Shown: positions 7,742 through 16,236, counted from the stretch's first letter. The stretch is 64,000 bases of DNA from Spirosoma validum (GCF_014699035.1 NZ_JACXAA010000018.1:1-64000); one strand, 5' to 3'. The notes: generated by a model from the sequence alone, not told the origin. Made by a program: numbers and translations.

Positions 7742-9346
7742 ATGTTTTCACAAACCGCAATGACCAATCGTCGTAACTTTCTGGAACGCTCGATGTGGGG
7801 CTTTGGCAGTGCCTTTCTACTACCCAGCCTGCTGACGGGCTGCACCGATCACCTCATTTCCCCTACCGGTTCACCGGTTGAGCCTCCACCGGTTAGCGAT
7901 TCAGATATTGATTGGAATGATGACGCGAAAGCACTCGTTGCTGCCGGGATTGGCACGATACCTGTAGCTGGTGGAGTTCTTGCCGCTTTACTTCGTATTC
8001 TTTGGCCCAGCACTCAGCAAGACATATGGGCCCAAATAAAAGCGCAGGTGGAAGCACTAATAAACCAAAAAATCAGTGATCTTGTCTACCAGCAGGTATC
8101 CGACGATCTGGGAGGCTTACAGAAGGTGCTCGTTCTTTATCTGGATGAACTCGAGGCCTATAATGATTCCGTCACGGAATACCAAAAGGATCCAACCAAA
8201 CCTAAACCAGATCCAACTGACCTCCGATCGCAATGGATTGCCACGAGGACAGTTTTTGCTCAAGCGCTGCCCCATTTTCAATCCAAAGGATACGAGTCGC
8301 TGCTGTTGCCTTTATTCGCGCAATTTGTCAACATGTACCTGTCTGTGTTACGCGATGCGGTACTCGACGGGAAAAGCTGGGGTAGGAGCGATGCTGAACA
8401 GCAGCAGGACATTACCGACTTGAAACAGGCGATCAGTGACTTTACCTCTTACACCGATGTCACGTATACGAACGATTTGATTAATCTAGATAATGCTACA
8501 CCGTTAGATCCCATCCTTTGTGAGCCTGATCGATCCCTTATTCGGTATACACGCCAGATGACGTTCACAGTACTTGACTTTGCGACTACCTGGGCGTACT
8601 ATGATGTCACGGTATACCCTTCTGGACACAAGGTCGAGTTTACCCGCGAAATTTTCTCTGACCCTATTGGCGTCAACTCTACGGGCAGAAGAATAATTTT
8701 TCCATCTACTTTTCCATCTACGCCGGAGCAGTTCCCTACTCAGATAACCGTATGGGCTAATAGCGTTGTTACTGCTACTTCGGCCGTTCAGGTAACCTAT
8801 CCGGCCGGTGGGGGACCTGGTGGTGTAACGACAACGCCCATAATGCCTCCGGGGGGCGATCAACGTGGCAGTCTTTATCCTCCTCATGGTGGTACAGTTA
8901 CTTTTCCGCCTGCGGCCACTAACCCGATAGTTAAGTTCGGAGTGGGTATCCACCCCAGTGGGGCTGTCGCTGCTCTCTATTTTTACTATTATGACGGCAC
9001 ACACTCACCTGAGCTTGGCTACCCAGGTGTTGATTCGGGTAGGATCGGTTTCACCAATGAAGCACTGTGCCGTGTTCACATTAACGGAGCATACGAGATC
9101 ATTGTACCCAATTATTACACCCGTATTGCCGATTGTGTGGTGTTTGGCTTTAAACACTGGCAAACGCCGGCATCAGCCTTGCGAGCCATTGGTACCCTCT
9201 ACATAACAAGCCCCAAAGAGCGATCGGCGGCTGAGTTTGCCCCCGTCCTGCCAGCTCTTGCCAGCTTTTCGATCACCGACGAATTAAAGGCGGCTCGCGC
9301 TGCGCACTGGGCGAGTATTAAAGAGCAGGCTAAAGCGCTCAAATAG
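7742..9346 (+). CDS. Cry-type delta-endotoxin (domain I) Tat-exported lipoprotein
   Basis: This 534-residue protein has a twin-arginine lipoprotein signal (NRRNFLERS, lipobox LLTGC with Cys34). Residues about 62-255 match the helical pore-forming domain I of three-domain Cry toxins: IWAQIKAQVEALINQKIS (95-112) and ESLLLPLFAQFVNMYLSVL (185-203), ending in LRDA...WG. The next Cry block, RQMTFTVLDF...YYDVTVYP (271-293) and FTREIF (300-305), marks the passage into domain II. The remaining 230 residues are Gly/Pro- and beta-rich, perhaps a beta-prism, and I do not recognise a Cry domain III; full cores are usually about 600 residues. GTG at 7721 and ATG at 7760 are other possible starts; 7760 puts the RR nearest the N-terminus. 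A surface-anchored Cry-like pore former in Bacteroidota is unusual. Confidence 0.82.
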   Translation: MFSQTAMTNRRNFLERSMWGFGSAFLLPSLLTGCTDHLISPTGSPVEPPPVSDSDIDWNDDAKALVAAGIGTIPVAGGVLAALLRILWPSTQQDIWAQIKAQVEALINQKISDLVYQQVSDDLGGLQKVLVLYLDELEAYNDSVTEYQKDPTKPKPDPTDLRSQWIATRTVFAQALPHFQSKGYESLLLPLFAQFVNMYLSVLRDAVLDGKSWGRSDAEQQQDITDLKQAISDFTSYTDVTYTNDLINLDNATPLDPILCEPDRSLIRYTRQMTFTVLDFATTWAYYDVTVYPSGHKVEFTREIFSDPIGVNSTGRRIIFPSTFPSTPEQFPTQITVWANSVVTATSAVQVTYPAGGGPGGVTTTPIMPPGGDQRGSLYPPHGGTVTFPPAATNPIVKFGVGIHPSGAVAALYFYYYDGTHSPELGYPGVDSGRIGFTNEALCRVHINGAYEIIVPNYYTRIADCVVFGFKHWQTPASALRAIGTLYITSPKERSAAEFAPVLPALASFSITDELKAARAAHWASIKEQAKALK

Positions 9347-9824
9347 CCTGCCTTGTTTTAGGGGGCGTTTACAAGCCCGCTCAAAAAGTCGCGGCTCGAA
9401 CCAACCCATACGCCGTAGTCCGAACGTCGGTCCGGCGGCATTCCGGCGCGGGACATTTAGCTAACCGGGCGGCCGATGCGGACCGATTTTTGAGCGTGGC
9501 TGTTCTCCCCGGCAATCCAAGCCATCAGAATTGGTTGTCGCTAACCCGACCTGGATTAAATCACCTATAACAAAAAGACCGGGCCCGATGAACGTAACCG
9601 CCGAATATAGGTATACTACTTGACTAAAATAAAAGGATTGTTTTTAGACCTGCACTTCCTGCACGGCTTATAGCTGCTAATTGTCCAGCCCATTGCCCAA
9701 TAACTTTGCAACCAACGAAGGCCGTATAGTAAATATCCTGTTTATTTTTTGTTACGCAGTTGCCCCGTGAGAGTCTAACTAAGTAGATACATATCCGTAT
9801 CTGATCCTTACTTATATAACCTAC
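9347..9824. other. Non-coding stretch with structured DNA
   Basis: No gene is supported. GCTCAAAAA (9379-9387) and TTTTTGAGC (9487-9495) are inverted repeats enclosing about 100 nt of GC-rich sequence with CGGTCCG/CGGACCG complementarity. This could fold into a structured RNA or be a protein-binding region. A copy of the recurring motif lies at 9626-9670. Confidence 0.35.
9626..9670 (+). repeat. Recurring A-tract/CCTGCAC motif, copy 2
   Basis: The copy reads AAAAGGATTGTTTTTAGACC followed by TGCACTTCCTGCACGGC. It lies about 155 nt upstream of the ECF sigma gene. The GATTGTTTTT...ACCTGCAC...CACTTCCT.CAC core is shared with 12251-12303. Confidence 0.55.
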
Positions 9825-10376
9825 GTGAGAAAAGTAACGCCTGACGAGCAGATTATCGATCAATATCTGAGCCAGCAGCCCAATCATTGTTTCGAAGAAC
9901 TCTACAAAAAGTACGTCGACAAGGTTTACCAGCGGTGTTTGTTCATGACTAAAGACGCTGACCAGGCTCAGGACTTCACCCAGGACGTGTTCATCAAAGC
10001 TTTCGGTAAGATGAACGACTTTGAGAACCGCTCCAGTTTCTCCACCTGGATCAACGCCATTGCCTACAACTACTGCGCCGATCAGCTACGCCTGGCGAAA
10101 CGTCTACCGACTACCCCAATCGATGAGCGGCTGGAAGACTCCCTGGGCGATTCGGGTGAAGCCCGGGCCCAGGAGGAGAGTCAGGATCTGGCCCGTCAGG
10201 CACTGGCTAGTCTACCTATGAATGAGCAATTATTGCTGCGTCAAAAATACGAGCAAGGGTTAAGTCTGGAGGAGTTAGCCCAGATCTACCAGATCAAGCT
10301 GAGTGCGGTCAAGATGCGGCTCAAGCGGAGTCGGGAAAAGATTCAGCAGTATTACGCTCAGCAACAGGCCAGGTAA
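9825..10376 (+). CDS. ECF-type RNA polymerase sigma-70 factor
   Basis: The 183-residue sigma factor has region 2 (FEELYKKYVDKVYQRC, DQAQDFTQDVFIKAF, SSFSTWINAIAYNYCADQLR) and region 4 with its helix-turn-helix (ALASLPMNEQLLLRQKYEQG, LSLEELAQIYQIKLSAVKMRL). The start codon is GTG; no ATG lies near. No anti-sigma factor follows. Instead a convergent ArsR gene lies downstream. Two decayed relatives of this gene occur at 42535-42930 and 46498-46671, the first again beside an ArsR gene. Confidence 0.9.
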   Translation: MRKVTPDEQIIDQYLSQQPNHCFEELYKKYVDKVYQRCLFMTKDADQAQDFTQDVFIKAFGKMNDFENRSSFSTWINAIAYNYCADQLRLAKRLPTTPIDERLEDSLGDSGEARAQEESQDLARQALASLPMNEQLLLRQKYEQGLSLEELAQIYQIKLSAVKMRLKRSREKIQQYYAQQQAR

Positions 10377-10449
10377 AGCTCGACTCGTGATCGTTACCGG
10401 GGTGTTTGTGGGTATACGTCAACCACGGACTCAACCCTTCGCTGCCATT

Positions 10450-10629
10450 TTAATCGTCGGTAAGCAAAAGCCAGGTCAATAGCAAAGCGACACCGATAAA
10501 CAGCAGCGCGTACAAGCCAGCCCTGAGCCGAAGCCAGAAGGCTTGGTTTACGAAAGTCTCTCGAACAAAGGTGCTGGCCACTGTCAGCTGTACGAGTATG
10601 GTCAAACTCACCAGGAGGGTTGATCTCAA
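10450..10629 (-). CDS. Possible small two-TM membrane protein downstream of arsR-type gene
   Basis: The reading frame after the ArsR stop encodes about 59 residues with two hydrophobic segments (LLVSLTILVQLTVAS and LYALLFIGVALLLTWLLL). The only good start after the ArsR stop is TTG at 10629; a longer version would overlap the ArsR gene in another frame. The composition is that of a membrane protein, and the position suggests co-transcription with the regulator. The function is unknown. Confidence 0.4.
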   Translation of the reverse strand: MRSTLLVSLTILVQLTVASTFVRETFVNQAFWLRLRAGLYALLFIGVALLLTWLLLTDD

Positions 10630-10654
10630 AATTAATGGAGTGATCGTGATAGGA

Positions 10655-10945
10655 TTAGTAAACGTCCCGTTCCAACAGAAGCCGAATAACCTCAGCAAAC
10701 GCTGGATCTGCCAGGTAATAATACATCCATTTCTCGCGCTTGTCACTCTTGAGAATGCCCCGGTCCCTCATCCTGATCAGATGGTGGGATATAGCCGACT
10801 GCTCCAGGTTAAGTACAGCCTGTAGAGCCGATACATTCAGAGTAGGCTGTTCGCTTAGCAGTAACAGGATTCGTAGCCGTACCGGGTGGGCGATTGTCTT
10901 GAGCAGTTCAGAAGCCAGTTGGTTATTGGTTGCTATTGCTTTCAT
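10655..10945 (-). CDS. ArsR-family winged-helix transcriptional regulator
   Basis: The 96-residue protein has the whole ArsR fold: ELLKTIAHPVRLRILLLL (helices 1-2), NVSALQAVLNLEQSAISHHLIRMRDRGIL (helix-turn-helix) and REKWMYYYLAD (wing). No Cys-based metal-site motif such as CVC is present, so it may not sense metals. It is closely similar to the protein at 43181-43474. A dyad with ACTAT/ATAGT arms lies just upstream (10996-11027) and is a candidate autoregulatory operator. Confidence 0.88.
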   Translation of the reverse strand: MKAIATNNQLASELLKTIAHPVRLRILLLLSEQPTLNVSALQAVLNLEQSAISHHLIRMRDRGILKSDKREKWMYYYLADPAFAEVIRLLLERDVY

Positions 10946-10995
10946 AACGTGGTGAAAAGGGGGCTAAGTTACCCTTTCTTACGAATGAAAACTAG

Positions 10996-11027
10996 AACAT
11001 TATAACTATTATTCATAGTAACATGTT
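10996..11027. promoter_or_regulatory. Candidate ArsR operator (dyad)
   Basis: AACAT (10996-11000) and ACTAT (11005-11009) mirror ATAGT (11015-11019) and ATGTT (11023-11027). It lies 51-82 nt upstream of the ArsR start. The paralogous gene at 43474 has a better dyad with the same ACTAT/ATAGT arms, which supports the call. The rest of 10946-11385 shows no gene. Confidence 0.45.
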
Positions 11028-11044
11028 ATGGAGAAAATGTAGAC

Positions 11045-11086
11045 GAAAAAAGATGTTTTTTAGACCTGCGTATTTTATATAAGCAG
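11045..11086 (+). repeat. Recurring A-tract/CCTGC motif, copy 3 (short)
   Basis: The sequence AAAAAAGATGTTTTTTAGAC followed by CTGCG matches the front half of the motif; the CACTTCCTACAC part is absent. Confidence 0.4.
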
Positions 11087-11385
11087 TTACTCCCAGATTG
11101 CCCAGCACCTCATCGCTGAAGGACTCCAGACCGCTCGGGGGTATAAGTTCTATGCTACGCAGGTAAGTCAGTGATTGGCCAAGGTGTGATAAAGTGTAAC
11201 ATCCCCAGCGTCTAAATTTTGGACAACTTTAGGAATCAGAATGTTACGCCGTTGTTTCAACGGCGCAGGTTTCCAATTGCACTCTTTATTGACTCGTGAG
11301 TAAATCTGTGCACTCCGTCCAGTAACTATGTCGACCGCATTGAGTCATTTGCTGTACTATTGCAGTCTATCTAAGCTTCTTCTCA

Positions 11386-12054
11386 ATGAAACATCTCTTA
11401 CTTACCTACTTACTCCTGCTAATTACGGCAACTACCTATGCTCAGGTGGGCATCGGCACCATCACACCCGACCCCAGCGCTCAGTTGGATGTAGTATCCT
11501 CCTCCAAAGGCCTTCTGCCCCCCAGGGTAACCAGCACGGCCTCGGTAACGGGGACACTGGCCGAGGGGCTGCTGGTCTATCAAACCACAGGCGCACAAGG
11601 CTATTACCTGTACACCCAGGGGGGCTGGCAGAAGCTTTCCACAGCAACAGAGGTCACCAGCGCGATCAATAGTGTGACCAGTGCCGCCCCCGGCAACACC
11701 TATGCCTATGCCGCCAATATTAATAACCATACTAGTGCGGCTAATACTTATGAATCCTTCCCTTATTTGCAGCAACAATCGGGTATTCTGAGCAATTCAT
11801 CATTCTTCAGTATACAAACTCCCGGCGTCTATAGTATAAGCTATAGCCTTGCGGGGTCAACAGCAGCCAGTACGCAACTCTATAATTTCAATGACAATAC
11901 AGCCATTGCGGGCACCTATGCTCAGGGTGCAGGGAATACTCAATTTGGCAATAACATTATTTTGCAGGTGACTAATCCGATCACTATTGGCCTCTATCAT
12001 CTTAGCACGGCTATCATAAAATCCGCTTCCATAACCATCATCCGGATCAAATAG
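11386..12054 (+). CDS. Secreted adhesin-like protein (QVGIG-type head)
   Basis: The 222-residue protein starts with a Sec signal peptide (about 1-19, ending TTYAQ) and then QVGIGT...PDPSAQLDVVSS, followed by GLLPPRVT. This opening is common in secreted fibre and tail-like proteins of Bacteroidota. The C-terminal half is Asn/Thr/Ser-rich and beta-like (NTYESFPYLQQQ, SISYSLAGS, FGNNIILQVT), resembling a small C1q/TNF-type or jelly-roll head, which is inference. It is convergent with the S74 protein at 12304. Confidence 0.65.
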   Translation: MKHLLLTYLLLLITATTYAQVGIGTITPDPSAQLDVVSSSKGLLPPRVTSTASVTGTLAEGLLVYQTTGAQGYYLYTQGGWQKLSTATEVTSAINSVTSAAPGNTYAYAANINNHTSAANTYESFPYLQQQSGILSNSSFFSIQTPGVYSISYSLAGSTAASTQLYNFNDNTAIAGTYAQGAGNTQFGNNIILQVTNPITIGLYHLSTAIIKSASITIIRIK

Positions 12055-12250
12055 CTCTGTTGCAAGCGTACTGTATCCCATACTAAGTTATTTATGAGAT
12101 GTTGCCATTTGCCCTTTTTGGCGAGGAGTAGCACAATATTTACGGGCCTGTTGCTTTCCCCACACTCTCAACTTATTTTTCGTTAAAACGCGTAGATGTG
12201 TTACCGGCAAAAGTGGATTCTTCGCAGAAACTTATTATCCATTGGCGCAG

Positions 12251-12303
12251 AAAAAAAAGATTGTTTTTGAACCTGCACAAGCGACACTTCCTACACAGTA
12301 TAA
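12251..12303 (+). repeat. Recurring A-tract/CCTGCAC motif, copy 4
   Basis: AAAAAAAAGATTGTTTTT, then ACCTGCAC and CACTTCCTACAC. It abuts the stop codon of the S74-domain gene on the opposite strand. Together with copies 1-3 it defines the motif. Confidence 0.55.
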
Positions 12304-13317
12304 CTAGGGCTTGAGGCTGGTAGATGCTATGTTCGCCTGAGTACTCAGTAGCGCTTCCAGCCTAGCAACTTTCTTAGCTAACTCCTGCGTTGACGGCTGA
12401 TCTTGCCGTGAAGTTTTCAGTTCCGCCCGTAGCTGCTCATTGTCCGCTTCCAGCTTTTCTACTTTCTTAATCAGGGCCTGAATAGCGATCAGGTTTACTC
12501 CATCAAAATCCGCTTGGTTGATGCTCTTGTCTTCCCCAATGACCCCCAGTTCATCATGACCGAAGGCAGCAAAGAACTCCTGAGCCATCGGGCCATAGTG
12601 CCGGTACTGTTTGGCATCTTGCCCTTTGTAATTCCAACTACCTAGGCGCATACGGGCAATCTTTTGCAGGAAAGAAGAACCGTCAGCGGCCAGGAAGTTC
12701 TCTTTGCGAGTCGAGTCAGAAAGCGTCTGCCAAGCGTTGCCACCACTACTCAGAGAGACCCCAATCGTCGCATTTGAATTGGTGAAAAGCTTGTAACCAC
12801 CCTGGAAGCGCATCATCATCTGATTAGAGGCATCGTTACCGAGCGTACTCCAGATGGTGGCATCGCCAATGATAAAACTACCGTTCTGATCGTTAGTGCT
12901 CACGAAAGTACCCAAAGCCGTAGAATAGTCACCCGTCGCCTTGTTGCCGTTGCCCAGCGCCGTTGAGGCGACACCACCAGCAATATTGCCGTTGCCCATT
13001 GCCGTCGACAGGTATCCACTGGCCTTGACGTTGTAACCGGACGCAAACGAATACGCACCCACATTGGTGTTGTCATTCGCCGATGAGCGACTCCAATAGC
13101 TACTGACTGCACCACCCACCCGGAAAGCCCCCTGACTAGCGTACCAGATGAGTTTGTTTTGACTGCCTACCTGATTGGTATCTTCGCCAAACAGGACCGT
13201 TCTGCCGCGAATGACGTTAAAATAAGCTTTAGGTGTAGTTGTTCCAATTCCGACCTGAGCATAGCTGAAGGTGAATTTGAGGACTAGATAGAAAAGTAGA
13301 AGTAGCTTATTTCGCAT
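12304..13317 (-). CDS. Secreted tail-fibre-like protein with peptidase S74 chaperone domain
   Basis: From the ATG at 13317 the protein has 337 residues; a longer frame from 13413 would read through the upstream terminator and is not used. It has a signal peptide (ending FSYAQ), then QVGIGTTTP, a YadA-head-like repeat region (VASTALGNGNKATGDYSTALG), the S74 intramolecular chaperone (LSDSTRKENF, then YRHYGPMAQEFFAAFG with conserved AQ) and a C-terminal coiled coil (IKKVEKLEADNEQLRAELK). S74 domains drive trimerisation and may cleave themselves off. It is probably a surface trimeric fibre. Confidence 0.8.
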   Translation of the reverse strand: MRNKLLLLFYLVLKFTFSYAQVGIGTTTPKAYFNVIRGRTVLFGEDTNQVGSQNKLIWYASQGAFRVGGAVSSYWSRSSANDNTNVGAYSFASGYNVKASGYLSTAMGNGNIAGGVASTALGNGNKATGDYSTALGTFVSTNDQNGSFIIGDATIWSTLGNDASNQMMMRFQGGYKLFTNSNATIGVSLSSGGNAWQTLSDSTRKENFLAADGSSFLQKIARMRLGSWNYKGQDAKQYRHYGPMAQEFFAAFGHDELGVIGEDKSINQADFDGVNLIAIQALIKKVEKLEADNEQLRAELKTSRQDQPSTQELAKKVARLEALLSTQANIASTSLKP

Positions 13318-13352
13318 GGCTTGGGGTTTGGTAAAATGAACACCCCAAGATA

Positions 13353-13384
13353 AGAAAAGGCCCCGACTCTTTGCCGGGGCCTTC
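13353..13384 (-). terminator. Terminator of the recombinase operon
   Basis: GGCCCCG (13359-13365) pairs with CGGGGCC (13375-13381), followed on the minus strand by TTTTCTT. It lies just beyond the stop of the downstream recombinase and before the start of the S74 gene. Confidence 0.75.
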
Positions 13385-13459
13385 TTATGAATGCCACTAA
13401 TTAATAGAATCACCCGATAGGGTTATACAGCTCGGCCGATAAGGCGACTTTGTAGGGCG

Positions 13460-14758
13460 TTAAGCGGTTCGGTGAATTTGGATGAAGGGGTGACGCGTTG
13501 GCTCGGGTGCCCTTTGCTCCGGAGCAGGGTCCATTGGGTTAGCCATAGCCTCCAATAGCCGACGGTCATGGTTTACATAACGAATCAACTGCTTGGTTGA
13601 GGTCCAACCGGCCGCCATCTTGATCTGGGCATCGGAACACCCAGCCGCTACCAGCCGGAATATCCCCGAGTCCCGCGCATGACCAAACGTTAACGGACGA
13701 TCCAGCTCAGCCGATTTTCCAATCTCTTTCAACACCCGGCCAATGTGAACATCGCTGCGTCTGGTGGATATCTTCTGACCGTAGCGGTTCCAGATGCGTT
13801 CAGCGCGAGCCGATACGTAGCAGACAATTTTAATCCCCCGGCCTGCTTCCTGTTTAGTCCGGTATTTTTCCAGGATCAACCGGCCATGGCTATCACGGGA
13901 GAAATGTTCCACGCGTAAGGCTTTATAGTCCGAATGATGCAGACACAATTCACGGGCCAGTAGCCAGCCGTCGCGTACTTTCATTTGATCGGGGGTCAGA
14001 TAAGCTAGTGCTTCGATGCGGCAAACCTCCTCTTCGGTTAAATTGTAGGGTGGCTTTTCCGCCCCGCTGGCGCCCCGGAACCCCAGCGTGTGATAAGTTC
14101 TGATTAAACCTGTCAGTTTAGCCCAGTTATAGACTTCGGTCAGCAGTTTGGCGCACTTTGAGGCAAAAGCAGTCCCCATTTGAGGTAAGCACTTCAGATA
14201 AAAATGGTAGGCTTCCACAAACTGGGCATCTACTTTGTGAATCGGCAGTTTGGGATTGTGTTTGGCTTTTAGGTATTGACTGAGCCATTTACGCCGTATG
14301 CCGTAGGTGCGGAAGGTAGTAAAGCTGATTTGCCCAGGTTCGCGCCGGATGGCCTCGTCAGGATCGATCAGTTGCTTTTTGTAAGCGATGTATTTATCCA
14401 TCACTTCTTCTATGGTGAGCAGGGGTTGTTTGGCGTAGCTTTTTTCGGCCATCAACTCCTGAGCGGTGATGGGCTCTCCGCGCTCAGTGAGCGTACGGGC
14501 CGCTGACTTTATGGAGTTTTCCCAGAGCACGAGCTGTTCGTTGAGTTCCTTCGCTGCTTGTGACTGGCGTGGAGCCGTGCGGTTCTTCCAGTCTTCGCGG
14601 GTAGCCCGAATACCGGTGGCAGTCCGCTCAATGCCTTGCCCCTCGACTTTAATGTAAGCGTAGATGCTTCCTTTCTCGTATAGTGAGTCGGTAGCTCGTG
14701 ATTTGCGGAACTCAAAGCGAACGCGGTGGATGGAATAATAAGCGGGTTGATTACTCAT
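13460..14758 (-). CDS. Tyrosine recombinase/integrase (second of pair), Arg I replaced
   Basis: The 432-residue protein has an N-terminal arm-binding-like part, a SAM-like core-binding region (about 115-220) and a C-terminal catalytic domain. Arg II is Arg362 in TFGHARDSG, the His/Trp position is Trp385 in AAGW, and the nucleophile is Tyr394 in LIRYVNH. The motif normally holding Arg I (TGLRxSD) reads CLHHSDYKAL, with no Arg. The box-II His positions are Gly359 and Asp363. Some Bacteroidota recombinases such as IntDOT of CTnDOT also lack Arg I and still work. It starts 3 nt after the stop of the other recombinase, so they are one operon. Confidence 0.85.
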   Translation of the reverse strand: MSNQPAYYSIHRVRFEFRKSRATDSLYEKGSIYAYIKVEGQGIERTATGIRATREDWKNRTAPRQSQAAKELNEQLVLWENSIKSAARTLTERGEPITAQELMAEKSYAKQPLLTIEEVMDKYIAYKKQLIDPDEAIRREPGQISFTTFRTYGIRRKWLSQYLKAKHNPKLPIHKVDAQFVEAYHFYLKCLPQMGTAFASKCAKLLTEVYNWAKLTGLIRTYHTLGFRGASGAEKPPYNLTEEEVCRIEALAYLTPDQMKVRDGWLLARELCLHHSDYKALRVEHFSRDSHGRLILEKYRTKQEAGRGIKIVCYVSARAERIWNRYGQKISTRRSDVHIGRVLKEIGKSAELDRPLTFGHARDSGIFRLVAAGCSDAQIKMAAGWTSTKQLIRYVNHDRRLLEAMANPMDPAPEQRAPEPTRHPFIQIHRTA

Positions 14759-14761
14759 GGC

Positions 14762-16144
14762 TTAAGCGGTTTTAAATGTTTTGATGAATGGATTGCCGAC
14801 GGGGATTGCCCGTAATCGGATTGTACCCGCCTGTTGCTGGCGGGCCACCCGTTCCATATCATAATCGGTAGCCGAGGTGGTGACCTTGACATAGTGAGCC
14901 TCCGTGGTGCGAATGCTTGAGTGACCCAGCGCTTTGCTGACGGTGCTGGTTTGGTAGCCTTCCCGTAAGAACAAAGCCCCGGCCGTCTTGCGGAGAATCT
15001 TACTGGTTAGCGTTTTATCAAAGCCGATGGCGACCTGTAGCAGTTTAAGATGCCGGTTCAGATCAGCCAGCACCGGCGCGGGTGGTCCTTTGGGATACTC
15101 TGCAAACAAAACCTCTAGCTGCTCACCGATTTGCCCAATCAGGGGAATCTCGCAGGTATTACGGGGTGGCTTGGCCCGCTCAATGACAATCTTAACCCCT
15201 GCCGCATTACGTTTATGAAACTTCTCGGGATCTTGAGCGTAGCGAATGGCGTCAATGTAATCCAGTCCGGTAAAACACATCAGCTTGGCCCACCAGATCA
15301 CGTAGCTGGCCTGTTGATCGGGCAGATCCAGTCCCAACAAACGCTCGATGTGCTCAGGCTCCAGAAAGTAAACTTCTTTGCCTTTGCCTCGCTTGGGGCG
15401 GAACTTTTCTAACGGATTTGTGGCCAGAAACCCCTCATCCACTGCGTAGTCTATGGCGTGCCGCACATCCGCTAGATATTTGTTAGCCGAATCCTTCTGC
15501 ATGCGTCGTTTACCCGAATGGGGATGTATCTGTAGCCAGGCATGGAACCGCTTCGCCCAGCCCGTGTTCAGATCGGTCAGTAGGGGTGAACGGGCATCGA
15601 TCTCCTTAGTTTCGGTAATGGTTTTCGGCTTGGGAAAAGGGGTAGGATCATACGAAGCTGGTGAGACGAACTGGCGCAGGTGATCGAGCGTTTTATACGC
15701 CCGGTCAATAGTCTTTTGAGCAAGTCCGTCCTCACTACCATGCAACGAGTCCAGATAGGACAAGTATCGTTTAAACCAGGAGGTCAAACAGGGTGAGGTA
15801 GAGCCGGGTTGTAAAAATTCCTGCTTAACCAGCTCTGCCGTAGGCCTGAGCCCTTGCCCCTGGCTGTGTTTACGTTTTAGCTCCCGTAGGATTTCCCGGT
15901 GCTGCAGTTCAACCTGAGCAAATTGCTCGTTAGTCTCATCGGTTAATTGACTGCGACCCGTCATGATTTGTTTTTCCTGACTCCACTTAGTTGGCCGGAT
16001 CATAATGCCGGAGGAATAATCAGACTTAGCCACCTCACCATTAACCCTTAGGCGAATCATCAACGCCCGCGGGCGTTGATCGTGCTTCTGACTGTGGCGA
16101 ATAAGAAAGTTGATTGTGAGTTCTTTTTTGCGTCTGGTAAACAT
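14762..16144 (-). CDS. Tyrosine recombinase/integrase (first of pair), Arg I replaced by Asp
   Basis: The 460-residue protein has the Arm-DNA-binding start (LRVNGEVAKSDYSSGIMIRPTKW region), a SAM-like core-binding domain (about 118-235) and the catalytic domain. The motif CFTGLDYID shows Asp295 at the Arg I place. Arg385 lies in SKILRKTAG, where the HxxRH box has Lys in place of both His. His408 (LGHSS) and the nucleophile Tyr418 (EAHYVKV) are kept. It forms a tandem pair with the downstream recombinase. The pair probably acts together in integration and excision at the tRNA-Gly site (inference). Confidence 0.87.
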   Translation of the reverse strand: MFTRRKKELTINFLIRHSQKHDQRPRALMIRLRVNGEVAKSDYSSGIMIRPTKWSQEKQIMTGRSQLTDETNEQFAQVELQHREILRELKRKHSQGQGLRPTAELVKQEFLQPGSTSPCLTSWFKRYLSYLDSLHGSEDGLAQKTIDRAYKTLDHLRQFVSPASYDPTPFPKPKTITETKEIDARSPLLTDLNTGWAKRFHAWLQIHPHSGKRRMQKDSANKYLADVRHAIDYAVDEGFLATNPLEKFRPKRGKGKEVYFLEPEHIERLLGLDLPDQQASYVIWWAKLMCFTGLDYIDAIRYAQDPEKFHKRNAAGVKIVIERAKPPRNTCEIPLIGQIGEQLEVLFAEYPKGPPAPVLADLNRHLKLLQVAIGFDKTLTSKILRKTAGALFLREGYQTSTVSKALGHSSIRTTEAHYVKVTTSATDYDMERVARQQQAGTIRLRAIPVGNPFIKTFKTA

Positions 16145-16196
16145 AGCTTGTGCAGTTTAATGGATTGAAGGAATCAAGAATAACAGGCTTTTTAGC

Positions 16197-16236
16197 TAAA
16201 AACCCGGCTCTGGCTGTACTCGCAACAGAACCGGGT
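16197..16236 (-). terminator. Terminator between regulator and recombinase genes
   Basis: ACCCGG (16202-16207) pairs with CCGGGT (16231-16236), with an inner TCTG/CAGA stem. On the minus strand it is followed by TTTTAG. It would end the 16254-17270 transcript before the recombinase operon. Confidence 0.6.

Noticed and set aside
10630..10746. 98-residue version of the small membrane protein
   Set aside because: Its first 39 residues overlap the ArsR gene in another frame and look non-coding; only the part after the ArsR stop is membrane-like.
13318..13413. N-terminal extension of the S74 protein from ATG 13413
   Set aside because: It would translate the recombinase-operon terminator hairpin, and the signal peptide begins exactly at the ATG at 13317.
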